Source: Cruorifilaria tuberocauda
Lineage: Eukaryota; Nematoda; Chromadorea; Rhabditida; Onchocercidae
Assembly (NCBI GenBank): GCA_013365365.1
Contig: JABVXU010000056.1
Coordinates: 62,001 to 126,000, forward strand
Reading direction: 5' to 3'
Length of the DNA: 64,000 nt
This document shows positions 23,121-35,545 of the stretch, one piece after another (position 1 is the first letter of the stretch; each line of letters begins with the position of its first letter). The translations under genes and the position numbers were made by a program. Below the pieces are notes generated by a model that saw only the letters and a program-made list of their open reading frames with translations, did not search any database and had not been told where the DNA came from.

Positions 23121-25714
23121 CGTTACTGGTTAAACAGTAGTGGTAAGATAAAATATACCAAGCAAACTGAAATTTGGTAATTTTTTGATACAATTAACGA
23201 TCAGGAAAACAAAACAACGAAAAATCGTAAAAGAAATAGTTCGAAACAAAAAGAACGAATATCAATAATTATCTGAAGCAAACATGCATTAATTGCTCAA
23301 ACACCTCATAAACTCAATCATCCACTCAGAATACGAAAATGCTTTCAACTTACTATTTCCTCATAACTTATCATCCTCAAACAAATGTCGGCCAATTAAA
23401 AAAGAAAAAAAAGAAAAGATAAGAGCAGTAATTACATTACAAACTGAACAGGATCTGTAATTTGTTTGCGAATAGCAGCTTTCAATAGATTACCGAAATT
23501 CTACAAAAAATCTATTATTATCGACAGGTATGTTGAAACATAAATCAATAACTGCGTCACCTACTTGATTGGACGATCGAAAGTCAGATGCTAAATTCTG
23601 ACTTTTCCATGTAATAATTTTAACGATTTTAATGGTTTATTTTTAAGATGTAACTTGTATTTTCCAGCTCTTCGTCGTTTACTTCTCTCCATATTAAATT
23701 TGTATCTCAGGATTTGAAATATGGTAAAGTAGCCAGATTCTAATAGGTTGAAGAAGTTTGACACAACTCTCTAAAGCTTTTAATATCAACTCTCCTCTGG
23801 TAAGGAATTATGTGTAACATACATGAATAAAAATGATATGTCTGAATTATAAGCTTTGCAAAAACATTCTGAGATTAACGGTTAAAAGCTATCTCACGCT
23901 TTTAGTAAACATTTTATTTGAGAATTTGACTTGCGTCTCGCTTCGATCATCAACAGACAGTGCAATACTGCAATCGCGGAGAACGTATGTAAAAAATGAT
24001 GATAATTTGACAATAAGGAGAAGCAATTTCCCGCATTTCACAACTGGTTATTGCTAAAAACAGTGAGTCAGCCGTATCATCATTCTATCATACCCCTGCG
24101 AGTAACAATGAAAGAAGAAATTCGTTGAATTCATTCATCTGATTGATATATCTACTGGAGGAAAACGTGGACTTCCATTCATCAGCAATCATTTCTATTT
24201 CAGATAACACAGATGAAGTTATGTTATCCTGATAAACAAACGAAATTTTGAGATTTCTGACTCAGAAATTACATAGAGAGAATAATTTCTTATAATCTAT
24301 CACAATACTTCCATAGATGAAATTTTCATTTTCAAAGGTCGATACAATAAACCAATAAGACTTATATGAAACACATCTGAACATTAATCCATTTCGTTCA
24401 TTAATCTTCTTCAATTGGAAATTCAACTTTATCACTAATCTCAAGAAGAAATTTCGAAAGAAATCACTTCAGGAAAAAAAACAATATTGACAATGTTGTG
24501 AGTAGCATTCATAATAATCTCAACAAAGCGTATCTATCACAGACATCAAACAATATTTTCTTTCCGCAACGTATACAGACATGAATCACTCCCATTTCTA
24601 TCCATTAGATCAGTAAACAAAAGAAAGAATTGGAAAGCGCAGCAGAGAAAAATAGAAGTAAACTATGCAAGCAACATTCAACTGCAATTTACAGTACTAA
24701 CAGCACATATTGATAGTATTACCATTTAAATTATAAAGAGAAAAAAAAATTTCCTGTTAAATATTATCATCAATATGGTTAGTAACAATAATGTCATAAA
24801 ATAATGATAATGATAGAAGTTGTATAATTAAAGATTGATATATCGACCAAAGGTCTGCAATTAGCGTTACACAATTATTCACCAGTAATAATTGCATTTC
24901 AGATCTTTAGATATGAAAAATGAAAGAGAACAGATAACCCACAGAGAGCAGCAATGTGACCGAAATAACTAACCTATGAGTAACATTTTAAATGTTTAAC
25001 ATCCTTGGCATTAATAACAAACAAGGTTCAAATTATAACCTTGAGAACTTCATCCGGTGAAATTATTTCAACAAATATACGAAAGATGAAGATGGATAAA
25101 CTTATTTTCCTATTTTTCTTCAATCAAATTTAACTCGAATATATCACTGAAAATTGAACGAAAAGAATAAAAAAAAATGTCAAACTGATGAAGAGATAGA
25201 ATGAAATCCACAAATGAGAGAACCGCAATGCATTCAGCGTTAGCGCTCCTAATATATCTATATATCGAATTTCTTGACGTCATTTTTTAACGCATTTTTC
25301 ACCAACTATACTCAGTAATTTCGGCAATGAAAGAATTATGAAAATTAGACATAAATATGATCAAAAAAAGTTACTATAAACAAAAGAACCCTGAATAATT
25401 ATCAAATTATCTGAAAAGACGAAACATTTTTTCGGTCAATTCTGTAATAAATAATTATCATCAAGGATTAAAATACGACTACTTGCTGCAGGTATATTGA
25501 AAACTGTATCTCAGAAATAGTTCACCATAATAATTGTACGAATGACTGACTGATAATATAAATATGATCGATATATAAGAACTGAATCGACATTTGATGA
25601 TAACGAATTAAAGAAGAGTAAAGCTCACGTCTCAGTTATTATAGTACGTGTAACCATTTAGAAGGAAACAAACGATACCATGACTAACAAACGTCAGCGT
25701 CATCGTAGCACCGT

Positions 25715-25860
25715 GAATGCATGTATGTGTGTGTGCGCGTAACTAACGTCCTTCAAATCCATCCATCCATATCAGTCATTCTGCCCACACCTTTGTCGAC
25801 ATTTCCCTCTCTCTCTCCTCTCTCTTGCAAGTCTCTCCGTCTGTCTCTGTCCTCTTACAC
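25715..25860. repeat. compound low-complexity patch (TG, then CT)
   Basis: A short TGTGTGTGCGCG run is followed by CTCTCTCTCC and GTCTGTCTCTG runs. The small frame across it is not credible as a protein. Confidence 0.8.
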
Positions 25861-26790
25861 GTGTATCTGTAGTGATATAGACTACTGCGCCCCTCTTCGT
25901 TGTAGCAAAGAAATGATTCAATAAGTGTGTATGTGTGGCATGGAACTTACAGGTTATGTTAAAATCTAAGCTTTCATTAGATATTCCAGTTAACTCGAAG
26001 GGAATCGTCGTCGTTCCTCGAGAATCCTATACAAGACTAATAAAATTATTTCTGCATATTATACCATATCAGTGAATCAAACCTATAATATATGCATGAT
26101 TGAAATTGTTCTGTATGATGAATTAAAATGCTGCATTATCACTTACTATAGGATGGATATCAGAAGTGCATAAAAAATTATTCATCAAATAGAAAGTATA
26201 GAAGAAAAAAAATCGACGTTAACGTAGTTACGATCAGCCAGATGATATGAACAGTAACTCTCCCTTATTTACGAGGTTATGAAGAGGATAGGGAAAAACA
26301 AAAGTGTATCTTATTTGTCTAGAAAATAAACAGAAATATGCTTAAAACTAAAAGAAAAGAACACAAACTCATACTATTTTTTTAAAAGATATCTTAGCTT
26401 TCTCTACACCATATAAAAGAAAACAATACAATAACCATCAATAACAAATCACTAGATGGTAATTAAATTACGAAGAATAAGTGATAATGTAATTTTAATA
26501 TAAAGAAAATAAGCTCTTCAGAAAATGAAAGACGGAGATTTTGGTACGGGGAAAAAATGTCTTTACAAGAGATTAGGAAATCAAAAAAAGGACAACAAAA
26601 TATGTGACAATATATTGGACATATATAAGAAGACAGTAATACTGAGCAAACAAAATAGTATTATTCAACAAATGCTTATATATAATACACTGCCACTGAA
26701 GTTCGTAATCCCACATATATAGTTTAGAAACATCTTCAGATTACATTTCTACATCAGTGAATATATTGAATTTTTCTTTAAAAATGTTCT

Positions 26791-26836
26791 TTAGTCATCT
26801 TCATCAGTATCATCTTCTGATTTATAGATGTAGTTC
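26791..26836 (-). other. possible terminal exon with acidic end
   Basis: On the minus strand a good acceptor (GAATTCTTTCAG) is followed by one base and the frame NYIYKSEDDTDEDD then TAA. The acidic end looks coding and resembles the acidic tail of the flavodoxin gene just upstream, but phases do not join to that gene. About 270 bases upstream is a possible first exon (27109-27076, MNKKQTAISAK) preceded by TCTTACAG, also not in a matching phase. It could be a tiny gene with an unseen middle exon, an alternative end of the flavodoxin gene, or chance. Confidence 0.25.
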
Positions 26837-27184
26837 CTGAAAGAATTCAAGCAATAAATATCAGATCAATTTTATGAACTATTTTCCATGAACATATAAG
26901 TAAAATCAAGAAAGATACGTTAATCCAACATGTTATTTAATCCCTTACTTTGAAATACTGTATAATTCCTTTTAAAAATGCAGCTATCGTAATACTTAAA
27001 TGAAAAAAATTCATGGCAGAGCATAAAATTTTACCAATTTGGAATCGGAAAACTAATGGCAGAGATTTAATTTACTTTTCGCGGAAATAGCGGTTTGCTT
27101 CTTATTCATATTAAAACTGTAAGATACCGATAAACCAATAATTCTAAAGCATGATGAAATTCGTAAGGGATATACGTCAAAAAT

Positions 27185-28651
27185 TTACACATTATTAGGG
27201 AAAAATTCCTGCTCGTCGTCATCTATATCACTTCTATTACTGTCACTCTCACTATCGTAATACCAAAAACTTCGTGATTTCGTAATTCTTGTCGCATACT
27301 TATCCAGCACTTTAGCAATGCGAAATGCCCAAGTCATCGCTTGCTTCTCTAATCCTGATCGAGTAAACATCTTTTCGCTTTACCAAATTTCATATATTTC
27401 ATATATAATATGAATATTAATAAATGGTTATCAGAGCAGTAATAATAAGATTGCAATAATAAAAGTGAAAAGAAAATTAATGAATTTGTGAAGGAGAAAA
27501 GATTTTCTAATTTTAGTCCAAAATATCTTTTTCATAATTTCAAGTAATATTAAATTTTCAAAGCATAAATAAAAAAGTTGCTTACCTGCATTCGAATCAC
27601 TGCAAATATAACACGACGGATAAAGAGCAACAGCCCCGATAGAATTCAATCGTCTTGTCAAAGATTTCGCTGTCTGTAATTTATTATCAGCTGAAACACA
27701 GTTATTAACGTAATGAAGTTGAAAGAATATTATATTATGAGAAAGAATGACCAACTCGATTATATTGTTTATAACCATTATGTGGATTGCCAATACCAAG
27801 AATAGCGAAATGCATTTGTCGGCATGGCAAATTAGTCACTTTTTTATCGAAAGCCAGATCTTCCAGAAATTCCAGAAACAATTCAGTGCTTTCCGATTCA
27901 TCTCTGCTACATGCACAGTCCATGAGGAACAAACCAACACCCTGAAAAATAAAGGAATCGTTTTAACTGTTCGAAGATTTATTACTGACTTTTTTTTGCC
28001 ATGATGCCAACCATGACCAATCATTCCATTTCTCCACACTAAGATTAAAATATCCTATTTTTTTTCGGCATGCAATGGTCTTATGTCAGGCATTCTTAAT
28101 TCCATTAATAGACCATTAAAAAAAATTAATAACTTACCTTCAAAGAAATGCAATGATTGCAGTAAGGTTATCAAAAATCTAAAACTCACCCTGTACTTCA
28201 TGAAAGTTGTTTTTTCAATATCGCCTAAATTGACTACTGGTACCCCCTCATACTCTAAATGTGCACCAATATGATGAGCTAGCTGTTCAGTATTTCCCTG
28301 TCCCTCGGCATAAAATATCGTCACCACTTTACTCTCTAATTGTTCCTTTCGTTCTCGTAATTCACGCTTCTGCAAAATTTATTACAGCATTCAAATTTTG
28401 AAGTATGAAGACACAAAATATACAATTAATTAAAAGTAAACAAAAAGTCTACAATCAGGACATACAAATCAATAAAAAAAAATCACCTCAATATATCCGG
28501 TGTATAATTTATGGGCATATTGATAAAACATATATACACAGCCAGGCATGAAAATGCCAATGGCCGCAGTAACGTATAACAATAAATCATCACGTTCAGC
28601 TACTCGCATTAAATTAGCCAAGGAAAATCCACGAGCTGAATGTGTTGACAT
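27185..28651 (-). CDS. membrane-anchored flavodoxin-domain protein, TYW1 N-half-like (about 269 aa)
   Basis: Exons are 28651-28487, 28369-28190, 27941-27752, 27690-27586 and 27354-27185, joining cleanly. Residues about 23-50 form one hydrophobic segment (LLLYVTAAIGIFMPGCVYMF), then a basic helix, then a flavodoxin fold from about residue 70. The FMN phosphate-loop region reads FYAEGQGNTEQLAHHIGAHL, and later HFAILGIGNPHNGYKQYNRV matches the typical FGLGN-type loop. The C-terminus is acidic (SESDSNRSDIDDDEQE). This order of anchor, flavodoxin domain and acidic linker resembles the N-terminal half of TYW1 (4-demethylwyosine synthase for tRNA-Phe), but the radical-SAM half that would carry catalysis is absent here. 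There is also no FAD/NADPH domain as in P450 reductase. A role as an FMN electron carrier is inference. The last acceptor (TTTACTCGATCAG) was chosen because it alone keeps the frame open into the conserved helix LEKQAMTWAFRIAKVL. An AG acceptor (TTTGTTTATAG) lies eight bases before the ATG. Confidence 0.75.
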
Positions 28652-30014
28652 TACTTTGCTATAAACAAAATAACCATACTCAAATTATATTATCAGATAA
28701 AAATATAGTTAAGGCCATCATACATAGCGTTTGGATAAGTAACAAAAAATTTGGTTGCAAAAACTGCTTCATACTTCATAATTTCGATACTGCTATTACT
28801 TTTTTGATATCAATAAGAAAGGCAGGGGGATAATTATGCAATCACTAATTTTTACCAGAAAAGATAATTTTAAAAAAAGCACAGATAACAGTTTGTGATA
28901 AAAAACTTTTCAAAATGAAAAATATTCCGAAATTGAATAATGTTATCTTTACTAATAGTTTTAATATCTTTATACTTTTATTAAGAAGCAAACATATTTA
29001 TATAATAGATAAAGTACAATATAGTGTGTCTTGCCTATGTTTATAAACTCACTGTCATGAAACTGATATGATAAAGGATGGTAAGAATTGTATTACTTTG
29101 TACTAAACGATATATATTTGTTTCTACTGCTTAAATGAAGTCCTTAATATTTAAATTATATTTCACATTGTCACATAACTATCACTGAAAAATTGTCAAA
29201 TCTTAAATCTTATGAATACAAAACATCGAATACATAAAGATGAAAATGCATGCAATCATTAAACTATAATAATAACTAACTCTCTGTAAATTATAAAAAA
29301 GTGATTAAAAAAAAGCGATTGTGTTCTAAACATGCTATTACTATAAACTAATCGATAAAAGAAGTTATGGGAATATAAGCTTCATCTTGTTTTCTTTTCA
29401 TGCATATTACATATCTTATTACATAACAAGTTCTAATCATTATGAAATGCACTCTGATTTGAAAGAATTTGCTACAAATTATGCCATATCATAACTCCCT
29501 GATGTAACTGACATAACGTTACAATAACATCACAACAATTTTACACCAAAATAAATCATTAAGGAAATGTTCATGACTTTTATAAATTTGAAATAACTTA
29601 TATTTAATATGCCACATCATTTCCTAATACAACAAACATATATAAAACATAGTAAGTAAATCAAATAATTTGCAACAACTCATCAAAAATAATGATACAG
29701 AACACAACGCTGTAAAATGACGACGAATGAGAAGCAATTCTGACTAATTTGAAAAGCATTTACAACAGTTATTAAGAAAGTAACCCACAAACAAAAACAT
29801 CCAACTTCTTTTCCATTAACAAAACAGTATGTGAAATAATTACTTGAAAAACAGTACTCAAATTAGATCCGTTTAAATACTCAATCTATTTGATTAATCA
29901 TTGATTCATTACATCATACATTTTAAATAACTTGAAATTCGCTAAAACAAAATGGATATAAAAATACAATAGAACTCAATTATATTTCTAAATGATATCT
30001 CACCAACATCTCAC
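28652..30014. other. intergenic, between ADCK2-like and flavodoxin genes
   Basis: A very A+T-rich 1.36 kb with no supported exon. It should hold the 3' UTR of the ADCK2-like gene and the promoter of the flavodoxin gene. Nothing else is visible. Confidence 0.55.
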
Positions 30015-33000
30015 TCAGAGCATGGAAAAAAGAAACGGTCTGGCACAGTGAAAAAGATCCAAATCGGGATCTAACGAACGACCCAAACCTTCCAGAACTA
30101 TAACTGCTAGCACAACTGTCGTAAATGATGGATCCAATGCAACTTCATGACGACTTACGATTGAAAATAGTTCATTTAACATTTCCGATATATTCAGCTA
30201 TAAATTATGTTTAATAGAATTTGCTTTCCTCGAGAAAAATCAAGGATTATTTCTTACTGCAAACGAAGTTACAAGTTTTTTTAAAAGTTAATATACCCGT
30301 ATTATATTTATTGATTAATTTACATCTTAAAAATCTTCTTTGTGTGATTCGGAGTTTAAAACAAAAGGCAACCTCATCAAAATGGTTGCAAATAAATGTT
30401 ACAGAATACCTTACCACAATTCTAATTCATAATAAGTGAACTGTCCGCAAAGATAATCCAGAAAATACTCGTCAACCGACAGATATCAGATTGACCTAGC
30501 AACTTACAGATTGACCCTATGTGAGTCAGGTATACTCCTATAGTACTGATGACTTCTATAAATATTTTTCACAAACTCAGTTATTATCTATGTTTTCTAT
30601 GATTACAAAACAATTTATACATAAGCTATGCTAAGAAAATAGATGGATACGGCAGACTCAATTTAATAACAGCATACTCTTCTCAAATTGCTTTTGGAGC
30701 GTGCTATTTGAACGATCTGATCCACTTCGTTACAAAACTGATCTGGATTTTTGCAGTGCTGCTTTGGCGAATGTAAAAGTAATAATGAACCAACATCACG
30801 ACCCTGTAATTCATTATTTTTCAACTTGGACTAGCACGCATCAATATTTTCCGCTTCGATGTTCGACAGTGCAAATAAAGTTCAGAATTGACCAACCACC
30901 TGATTTATCATTTTTAAACAGGGTGGTATAATTTATTGCGCTTCAAAAAGCTTTAAAGCAAATAACGAAATAATTATCCCCAATGCTAGCAAGCAACATA
31001 TCTGTAATAAAATGGACTTAAACTTGTTAGCGCTTCACTTATGTTTTTTATAGCATAAAACATATTCACATTAATATTAGATAGACTAACTCTTCTGTCG
31101 ACAACTGCTCGAAAAAGAAGACGAAGTTTTTGCAAGTTATCTGCTGTTTCTTCAATAGCAATGCCCGTATCCAATATAACTAGCATAGGTTCGCCAGATT
31201 CATTGAGACCGTAATCGTCATATGAGACCCGTATATCATCCCTCATAATGATAAAACTTTTCAGTATTTTTTTCTGAAAATATAAATGCATTTAAATTAA
31301 TTACTATGGCTATACACATTCAAATAATGTATTTGGCAATCGATCAAATGATTTTATATGTATAAAGAATGCTATTAATATGGATATTCGATTATTTTAA
31401 AACGCAAAACATGAATGTGAAGTAAGGTAAAGGAAATTCCAATCTCCTCTTTATAAGAAAGTAGACAGAGAAACGAAATGTGCTAACAAACCAATCTGTT
31501 AGCCGAAATTCGAAAAGAATTGAACCACTTGGTAGACCGTTGATCAGGATCATCAAACCTAAACAGTTTTAAAGAATAAATTTTGTAAGAAGCCAAACTA
31601 TATCTGTCTTACTGCCACAATCTTTCCATTTTGTTTAAAGCAAATGTATAAGAATAAACCGTAAAAGTATGTTGCCAGGATGAAGATCGCCATGGACAAA
31701 ATTATCTACAAAAATCATTTTCAACAATGCTCTTACTCCAATGAGTGCTACCTTTTTCTTCAATTCATTCCGCTCCATCTATAATAACAATTTGTTTAAG
31801 GATTTAAAACAATGTAAATAATATTCATATTGTAAGATTATATTACTGAAGTATGAAAAAATGAGCCATTAATGAGCGTGATGTACTACCAGCTGTTCGT
31901 CAGTAACTAATCTGTTGATGTATAGCCCATTTTCAAGAGTTTCGATGATGACATCTTTAGAATAACATATGACTTCAGGAAAGCGTACTCTTGTTTTATT
32001 AGGATCAAAATTGCCACCAAATCTCTGTAATTAAATAGAATTAGGATTTTGAAGTAGTATCTAAAGAAGTAAAGTACAGCATAAGTGAGCTGCTGCATTT
32101 TCAAAGAAAACATTTCTTGAGAAATTCATAGTAGTGGTAATAAATATATCTCAGAAGACATTCCCACATAACAAAAATCTCTATATTAACAAGATGAATG
32201 AATAGACAAAAAAACTTGCTTTTAGAGCCCTTGCTTCGTTCCTTAAATCCACCTGTAGCTCAAGCACTTCTTTGAATTGATTTAAACAAGATACTGGATC
32301 TATATGCGACAATCGAGGCATGGTCAATTCTATCAAGCGAACAACACATTGCATTATCGACAAATCGATATCAATGCTCTCGCGGATTCCATCTTTTGCA
32401 GTCTAATTGAAATAATCGTAAGAATAGTAATAAATAAAATACAAAAACATTTTTTAGGAATTTAGAATAGTTACTTTGATTGCAATATCAACATATCGAT
32501 TCTTCGCAAATGGTAAATGAATCCCCGTAATTTCCTCGAAAGCATACGCATCAAGAATACCCTTATATACCTGCAAAGTTCATATACCTGAGATTCGAAA
32601 CGTGAATTGAGGAACCGTTGACATGATTCGTTCGCAACAAAAACATTCCAAGAGAGATGAAAATAAATGCCATATAATATTTTGTTCTAGTTCTTCAAGT
32701 ATATCTCATATCAGATAATGTGCTGATAAAACTTATTAGTCTACAGTGCGGTTTAGTGTAAAAGATAATGACAAAATATAGTCAAACATTTTCATTCCTC
32801 CCTACTAGAAATATATTTCGAATACTTTAATACCTCTGCAATACATCCGGAACCAATAGGATTAATTTCTATCGACACAACAAAATCTTTCCATCGGGAA
32901 TCACCAAATAAATGATCGAGTGAATGTTGCGAAAGATACCATGGACGACACGTTGTCTTTGTGTGCAAAACTGACATCTTCATATACAAAATACTGTTTT

Positions 33001-34940
33001 ATTTATAATAATCAAAGTAAACATTAATAATACTGAGATTTATTTCAAGAACTGAGATATGTGCTACAACGGAAATCAATTTCTTCCTAGGATATAAAAC
33101 ATTTTTAATAATACTCACTCTGTCACAAAAATCCTTCGCAAAAATATCTCGCCGTGTACTTGCCCACTGACCTAATTTGATAAAGGTCGGGCCACTTCGC
33201 TGCAACGTCCACATCATCCACCTCCACCACAATTCCTCAAAACTACTCCAAAAATACGCGATTGGAAAAATAACCAACAACGGAGTGAAAAAGAGTGTTA
33301 ATGATACTATCCTGAAAAGATGCCTTTTAATGAGAAAGTAGTCTTGATTTCTATTCAATTTCATGAAAAGAGATAAGTAATTAGCTTATGATATAAAGCA
33401 TGAGAGCTTATAATAGCACCATAGCTAAGAATTAAAAAAGTTTAATATGTGTGCAGAAAGTTACGGAAATTCTAGCAAGCTTCAAAGAAGTAAAAATTGT
33501 TACTTCATAGATACAGAAATTCAGTCTCCTTAAATAAAGGCGTATTAAATTGATTTGTATATTCGAAACAAAACTACAGAGCGCACAATTGTACTTTCCT
33601 TGTATTTAATGCATACTTATTTTATTGATAAGCATGCCTTAAACAAGCTACAATATTAAACATAGTTAAATTCAAAACATCCCAATTAGTGGAGTATGAA
33701 AATATAAAACATATATCTAAGAATAATTGTGATGATAGTTTCAAAAAAAGAAAAATGAATGAAACATCGCTAATATAAGAATGAATTTAAATATAAGTTC
33801 GACTTTTGCAATTTTTACTGCTTATCGTCACATAAATACACTTTATTTTTCAGTTAACCATGTTATTTGCTCTTCGTTAAAATATAACAAATCTGCCCTT
33901 TGTTAAAATATAACAAATCTAATTGAGAATCATTCTGCAACTAAGCATTCAAAATTGATATAACTACAACAAACTAAGTTAAATTAAAACGAAACATAAA
34001 TGAAGCAACAAATCCCAACAATCCACGATAATAGATTCATTTCTGAATCTTTTTATAACAAAATATAAGCAAAACCTCAGCATTATTTTGATTGCTCGTA
34101 GAGCTGTCCTGTACAAATATATGACCATACGAACACCGATATAACGATTATCGTGTGATGTTCTCTCAATACGCGATGAAGTAACCAACCACGGATTGTC
34201 TTCTTCTACTGCCTTCACCTGTATTTGTAAATCTTATTGATTAGTTTAAGCACTTGCTTTAAGTAGTATTACTAATACAATAATAATACAATACAATATT
34301 AGCACAAAATAATATAAAGTTGTCTGATATTCAATCCATTATTAAAGCATTAGATCAATTTTTGTAAATAAACTAATGGATTCAATATACAATAACTTCA
34401 TATAATAAGTAATTAAATGGAGTCATCAAGAAATTAAGCGAAGAAGGAAGCAATAAGCTTTAAATAAATTTTTTTTGCTAATACTGAAGTTATAGCTTCA
34501 CATCAGGAAATAGAAAAGTTATGTGTTCAAATTGCCACATAAAATAGTAACATGCTCTTGGGTGTGGAGATTTATAGGGGTAACAATTGTGTATTATCTC
34601 TATACTACCCTACGAAGTAGCTAGAATAGTCAGTAGCTAGAATAGCTAGGAATAAATAGGTACCACAACAATAACATCTATCATTCTTCAAAATATTTCT
34701 CGAATAGATTGAAATAACTACCGATAACTTAAAATGGTAAAGACTTACCAATTGATTTTTACAAATCGGTTTAGTTAATAAACTACCGCAGAGCATTAAC
34801 ACATTACATAATTTTGGCTTTTTTCGTGCTGTCCGCATATGGAAATTATTTCGGGGACAAAATACCCGGAAATGCCGTTGACACTTGGTTGGTGTAACAT
34901 ATTTCAGGATTTGCTTTATAACATCCACCGATTCCAACAT
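30015..34940 (-). CDS. ADCK2-type UbiB/ABC1 atypical kinase (about 587 aa, 12 exons)
   Basis: The UbiB/ABC1 family acts at the mitochondrial inner membrane and supports coenzyme Q metabolism; ADCK2 is linked to CoQ and fatty-acid metabolism. Exons: 34940-34749, 34218-34076, 33311-33119, 32977-32834, 32570-32475, 32402-32220, 32024-31890, 31778-31660, 31558-31492, 31273-31091, 30803-30678, 30197-30015. The N-terminus is basic, fitting a mitochondrial signal. A hydrophobic stretch (IVSLTLFFTPLLVIFPIAYF) at about 113-132 may be a membrane helix. The family hallmark KxGQ is FIKLGQ at about 157-160; the nucleotide loop is IGSGCIAEVYKG at about 217-227; the lysine is in VDIAIK at 256; the catalytic segment is HGDLHPGN at 391-398; the metal motif is DTG at about 459-461, in the place of human LDAG. 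The end, LDPDLDLFHCARPF, matches the ADCK2 C-terminus. The intron after exon 6 has a GC donor (see separate entry). TTTTTTTAAG lies six bases before the ATG, a possible leader acceptor. Confidence 0.93.
32218..32219 (-). other. GC splice donor, ADCK2-like intron 6
   Basis: On the minus strand exon 6 ends ...CTAAAA and the intron begins GCAAGT. Using it joins EARALK directly to RFGGNF, matching the spacing of the human family member (EAQNLEHFQVNF). The nearest GT donors either break the frame or insert extra residues. Confidence 0.75.
33876..33920. repeat. short tandem direct repeat in ADCK2-like intron 2
   Basis: Two identical 19-base copies (33876-33894 and 33902-33920) with a period of 26. 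A small local duplication. Confidence 0.8.
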
Positions 34941-35545
34941 CTATTTCTTAAAAAAATTTACAACAAATTTCTAGCAGTTTTAATAAAATAATTTTTTTTG
35001 ATAAAACAAATATATGCGATTGTCACCGTTAGAAATGTATTATGCTGGACAATCGAATGGCGCAGTAACATTTTTGGCACAACTTCGAATTATTTTATAT
35101 ATTTTATTCTTCTTCATACGTTTTCTTTGAATTATAATTAAAAAAAAGAACATATAGAATTATAAATACAAGAACATCTAATTTACCAATTCATTACTAT
35201 TATATTTTGAGCACTGACTTATCTGAATAAAAAGAAAGTGTGGAATCTATCCAGTGCATTATATCAGAGATTACGAATAACAGTGTTCGCAAAGTTAAGC
35301 TCCATATTAGTTCTATTAGGTCTAAGATATGTAAACAGATACATGGATTTTTCTGCCACCCTCAAGTGGAATTTAGGAATGCATTAATTACTAAAACCTA
35401 AAGTTATTCTAGATTGCTGCATATGTATTATGATCCAGCCAAACACAACGAAACAATACCATAATCACTCATCATATAACACTAAAATTAGTTAAGATAT
35501 GAAATCTCTTTCTAACGAAATACATTGATTATTCATTATGGATTA
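34941..35545. other. intercistronic region between WDR24 and ADCK2-like gene
   Basis: A 605-base gap between two leftward genes. No exon is supported. A stretch at about 35285-35330 faintly resembles the middle of 5S rRNA but is not convincing (see rejected items). It could contain the WDR24 3' end and a trans-splice acceptor for the next gene. Confidence 0.5.

Larger units (their letters stand above)
23121..27184. other. long intergenic region upstream of clathrin
   Basis: No recognisable gene. It is A+T-rich, with a CT-rich and TG-rich patch at about 25715-25860. It should contain the clathrin promoter, since that gene reads leftward from 23120. A possible small acidic terminal exon at 26791-26836 is listed separately. 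Confidence 0.5.

Noticed and set aside
35285..35330. Resemblance to the centre of 5S rRNA (GCAAAGTTAAGC and TTAGTTCTATTAGG words)
   Set aside because: Only short words agree; the flanks do not pair into a 5S fold and the conserved ends are absent.
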